Shown: one piece after another, positions 22,033 through 24,885 of the stretch
Numbering within the stretch: position 1 is the stretch's first letter
How the letters are laid out: each line of letters starts with the position of its first letter
Assembly (NCBI GenBank): GCA_937901455.1
Contig: CALDIA010000083.1
Coordinates: 1 to 24,885 of the forward strand
Source of the DNA: an uncultured Bacteroidales bacterium
Lineage (GTDB): Bacteria; Bacteroidota; Bacteroidia; Bacteroidales; WCHB1-69
Length of the DNA: 24,885 nucleotides
Direction: 5' to 3'
The notes under the pieces: model-generated
Database searches by the model: none
What the model saw: the letters and a program-made list of their open reading frames with translations, nothing else
What the model was told of the DNA's origin: nothing
Translations under genes and position numbers: made by a program

Positions 22033-24885
22033 CTAAAATTGTGCCTTGATAGTCACATTACCGGTGTGTATCACGTGGTGTGCTTCAGAATAACGGCCTT
22101 CGTAGCACAAAGCAACCTGTAGAAAAGCATTCAACGACAACTGATAGCTGAGATCCCATAGAATATTGCGCCCAACGGAGAGGCCCTCCAGCATCACGTA
22201 AGCAGCAGCAGTGTTAGCCTCCACAAGACCTTTTATATATACATATTGTACGGAAGAGATCAGCATGCCATACTTGGGAAAGCGCAGGTCGGCCGTGAGG
22301 GCTGCCTTGTGCGTGTGCGCATGCTGGTTGCTGAGTCTTTCCTGCTTGGCACTCCACAGATAGTCGGCCGTGAAGGTATAAGCATTTCTGAACATCCACG
22401 ACATCTTGCCCTCCGCCTGATGATGGGTAATGACATATCGCCGAGTCTCCATCGCCTCCGAATCGTTTAAAGTCGTACGGAACAAATACCCTGCTTGCAA
22501 GCGCAGATCCTTAGTGGGTGCGCTTTTCAGTATCACATGGCGCAGCGTAATTCTATTCTGTTCAAATCCATAATACAGCAGATTCTTCTGGCTGCCTTCT
22601 TGTACAATAAAATCAAAAGCAAACTTGGAGGTACTGTTATTGAAAGAGAGTGTATTATTTAACGACAAATCTCTGTGTATCACGTTGGTGTCTGTGATAT
22701 GCCCATAAAATGGATTAACATTAGGCCGCAAGTCTTTCACTTGAGAGTGGAACATCAGTACATCTACAAAGCGACTGAGGAACTTCCGAAAGCCCTCTGG
22801 ATGGCTCCAGAGGTTGGCAGGACGGAGCTGCACACTTTGTGTCAAATGGTTGTTGAACGTATTAACGTAATCGTTCGTGGAAAGGTAAACCTTTACATAG
22901 TCGGCATCCGACTGGAAAGCGGCTGTTTCAAACTCCTCCAACTCTTCAATGCCATTGGCGTTATAGTCTATCCAAACGTGTGTGCCCTGCCCTTTTGCCA
23001 CTTTCAGGAAAGTGAATACTTTGCGCTGCTCCATACCACTACCAATCTCGTAATAGGTTTGCCAAACAATAGATCGTTTCAAAAAGCGACCGTTGTATTC
23101 TGCACTGCCCACAAAATAGTGCTCTGCCGATGATGAAAAGTCGGTAATGCGCTGATTGCGGTAGGTACCCCGTACGGAAAAATGATGGTTTTTCCACTTC
23201 TGCACCCCGAAAAGGGCAGTACCTTCATGGATGATGAGATGTGATTGCAAGTTGCCGCTGTCAACAGCCCATTCTACCCTATTCTTGTACGAAAGCTGAT
23301 ATTGATAATCTTTCAGAGACTTGCCATTTCTGACAAAGACTTCCGCCTCGTTAAAAGCATAGCTATTGTCTCTCAGACAATCGGAATCCGTTTGTTGAAA
23401 AACATTATGCTCCAACAAATCGCGAAAACCCACCTCCACAAATTGAAAATCGTGGGAGACAGTGTTGTTCGATGACCAAAAACGAGATTTTTGTATGCCA
23501 TCAGCCGTATGAAGGAAAGCGGTGTTGGAAAAAACTTTCAGGCCATGCCACTGCGTGTTGGAAAGCAATTCGTGGCGCAGGGCATATAGATCTTTTATGC
23601 GAGAATACCAGTTTAGGGAGTATTGTTGAAGGGAAATATCCGATTTTACAAAGCCAAATTGGGCATGAAGCATCTGTTCAGAATGCTGGGATGACTGGTC
23701 TTCGGTAAGATTATAATTGCGGGCAAACTCAACCTCCCGAAAACGTTCAATAGCGTGAAAATTCTTATGGACGAGCTGCCATTCCAATTCCGAGCGCAGG
23801 AACCACGTCTGTGCTGAATCCACTTTCGGTTGAAGTTTACGCAAATCCTTCAACTGTACCTGAAACGCAAATCCCACATTATCGCGGTCATCATCCTTCG
23901 AGAAGGTATTCTGGTCATAGTTGGAGAGGGCCATCTCGGCGCTCATGGTGGTAGCCTTAGACAGTTGCAAGTCGGCACCGACTGAAAGCATCTGGGCCAG
24001 TTTGGGGGTGGCGAGGAGGGTAACGGGTTCATAATCGCCCTGTGGCACCCCATCGACAGGCGCCACCCAACCGAATACACGACCGTTAGCCGTGACTCTC
24101 AACAGCTGATATGATCCCCTGTTCGCACCCATGTAGGTAAATGTCGGTGCATATAAGGTCTGCGTGGAATCTGTCGTGTACACGTAAACACCCGCATAGG
24201 TATCCGCATTGACGATGGTGTCCACACGAGTGTACAGCACACGGTCAAGCGTGTACAACACTGTGTCTTGATCCAAAAAATAGGCCGAGGACAAGTCGTC
24301 GCCTATTGCGGATAGAAAATGTTTGTGGGCATCCGTCAACTCGGGTTGAATAGAGCGGTTTTTCAGATCCTGCTGTTGAAAAAAATTAACATGGAGCTTG
24401 TAATTTTCCTTTAAGGATATATCGTTATAGGAATAGAGTGAATAGCGGGCGTAGTGGCGGTCGGCGTATTCAAACTCTACCACCACCCTTTTTTCGGCCA
24501 CGATCAGCATGGCCGGAGTAAAGGTCAGTTCAGCGGTATTGTAATCGATGGTATAATCGCAATCATGCCCGCGCGTCAGCAGTTTGCCATCCACATAGAC
24601 GCGTTCAGATCCTGCAATAATGACGATGCCGGGCTCGCCTTGCTCGCCCAACAACTTGTAGGGACCTTGTACCCCATTTAAAGGGGTAATGTTTTGGCGT
24701 ACAAACTTGCCTTTGGCCATACCGCCACCTATATGATTCTGCATCTCAAACTGTTTGGCTGCTTTAGTAAAGACTGAAGCATTCATGCCAAGCATCTCCC
24801 CTGAAGCAAATAGAAACCGACTGTGGGTGGCGGGTAACAGAATATCGCCTGCGGAAATCTGTGCGATATCCTTATACAATAATTT
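22033..24885 (-). CDS. Large outer-membrane barrel-like protein, N-terminus outside the window
   Basis: About 950 residues are visible; the frame stays open to the window edge, so the true start lies beyond it and the TTG at 24879 is not the real start. Near visible residues 71-140 is a beta module with QGPYKLLGEQGEPGIVIIAG, ERVYVDGKLLTRGHDCDYTI and a following VVVEFEYADRHYAR. Modules with 'VYVDGxLLxRGxDYxIDYxxAELTFTP' occur in large Bacteroidota surface and outer-membrane proteins. From about 270 onward the protein alternates polar and aromatic residues (e.g. LSVGADLQLSKATTMSAEMA), typical of a big beta-barrel, and ends with a strand closing on VTIKAQF. I recognise the general family type but know no function. 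It lies directly upstream of porP but appears separately transcribed. Confidence 0.7.
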   Translation of the reverse strand, partial: KLLYKDIAQISAGDILLPATHSRFLFASGEMLGMNASVFTKAAKQFEMQNHIGGGMAKGKFVRQNITPLNGVQGPYKLLGEQGEPGIVIIAGSERVYVDGKLLTRGHDCDYTIDYNTAELTFTPAMLIVAEKRVVVEFEYADRHYARYSLYSYNDISLKENYKLHVNFFQQQDLKNRSIQPELTDAHKHFLSAIGDDLSSAYFLDQDTVLYTLDRVLYTRVDTIVNADTYAGVYVYTTDSTQTLYAPTFTYMGANRGSYQLLRVTANGRVFGWVAPVDGVPQGDYEPVTLLATPKLAQMLSVGADLQLSKATTMSAEMALSNYDQNTFSKDDDRDNVGFAFQVQLKDLRKLQPKVDSAQTWFLRSELEWQLVHKNFHAIERFREVEFARNYNLTEDQSSQHSEQMLHAQFGFVKSDISLQQYSLNWYSRIKDLYALRHELLSNTQWHGLKVFSNTAFLHTADGIQKSRFWSSNNTVSHDFQFVEVGFRDLLEHNVFQQTDSDCLRDNSYAFNEAEVFVRNGKSLKDYQYQLSYKNRVEWAVDSGNLQSHLIIHEGTALFGVQKWKNHHFSVRGTYRNQRITDFSSSAEHYFVGSAEYNGRFLKRSIVWQTYYEIGSGMEQRKVFTFLKVAKGQGTHVWIDYNANGIEELEEFETAAFQSDADYVKVYLSTNDYVNTFNNHLTQSVQLRPANLWSHPEGFRKFLSRFVDVLMFHSQVKDLRPNVNPFYGHITDTNVIHRDLSLNNTLSFNNSTSKFAFDFIVQEGSQKNLLYYGFEQNRITLRHVILKSAPTKDLRLQAGYLFRTTLNDSEAMETRRYVITHHQAEGKMSWMFRNAYTFTADYLWSAKQERLSNQHAHTHKAALTADLRFPKYGMLISSVQYVYIKGLVEANTAAAYVMLEGLSVGRNILWDLSYQLSLNAFLQVALCYEGRYSEAHHVIHTGNVTIKAQF

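Noticed and set aside
1..24885. CRISPR arrays, tRNA or rRNA genes, insertion sequences, prophage genes.
   Set aside because: No regularly spaced repeats, cloverleaf-like stretches, transposase motifs or phage proteins were seen; nearly all of the window is accounted for by recognisable chromosomal genes.

Overview
The window comes from a member of the order Bacteroidales (phylum Bacteroidota). The evidence is a complete type IX secretion core in the order porP-porK-porL-porM-porN, the same order I recall from Porphyromonas gingivalis, together with a cargo protein that ends in a type IX sorting domain, a tryptophanase very like Bacteroidales TnaA, an RprY-type response regulator and DUF3109. 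Several genes also have the Bacteroidota -7 box TAnnTTTG instead of a sigma-70 -10 box, and starts lack clear Shine-Dalgarno sequences. I cannot name the genus.

Layout. 262-4013 (+) is a tight five-gene run (xseB, O-methyltransferase, trmD, TupA-like ATP-grasp, O-antigen ligase-like protein) with overlaps of 1-4 nt or a 2-nt gap. 4018-6242 (-) is a two-gene unit: a YwqK/MORN-repeat lipoprotein followed by an OstA/LptA-like protein. 6450-7994 (-) is a secreted cargo protein with a type IX sorting domain. It is divergent from an OmpR-family response regulator (8259-8942, +), with about 264 bp of AT-rich regulatory DNA between them. 8935-12306 (-) holds four closely spaced genes: a membrane-anchored Skp/OmpH-like protein, a second MORN-repeat membrane protein, tnaA and DUF3109. 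12400-15684 (-) carries recQ and hldD. 15773-21731 (-) is the porPKLMN cluster, ended by a strong intrinsic terminator. 22033 to the window edge (-) is most of a very large outer-membrane protein of unknown function, cut at its N-terminus by the window end.

How the genes fit together. Most of the window concerns the cell envelope. PorK, PorN and PorP form outer-membrane and periplasmic parts of the type IX machine, PorL and PorM form its inner-membrane motor, and the 514-residue protein is a likely passenger. HldD (heptose for LPS core), the O-antigen ligase-like protein, the TupA-like ATP-grasp protein and the OstA-like protein point to LPS or surface-polysaccharide synthesis and transport. 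In P. gingivalis, type IX cargo is anchored to A-LPS, so the proximity may be meaningful, but that is inference. RecQ, XseB and TrmD are housekeeping genes between these blocks.

No tRNA, rRNA, CRISPR array, insertion sequence or prophage gene was found. The window looks like core chromosome. The least explained items are the large barrel protein upstream of porP, the two MORN-repeat envelope proteins each coupled to an outer-membrane biogenesis gene, the inner-membrane-anchored Skp-like protein, and a 10-bp-period direct repeat in front of the response regulator.
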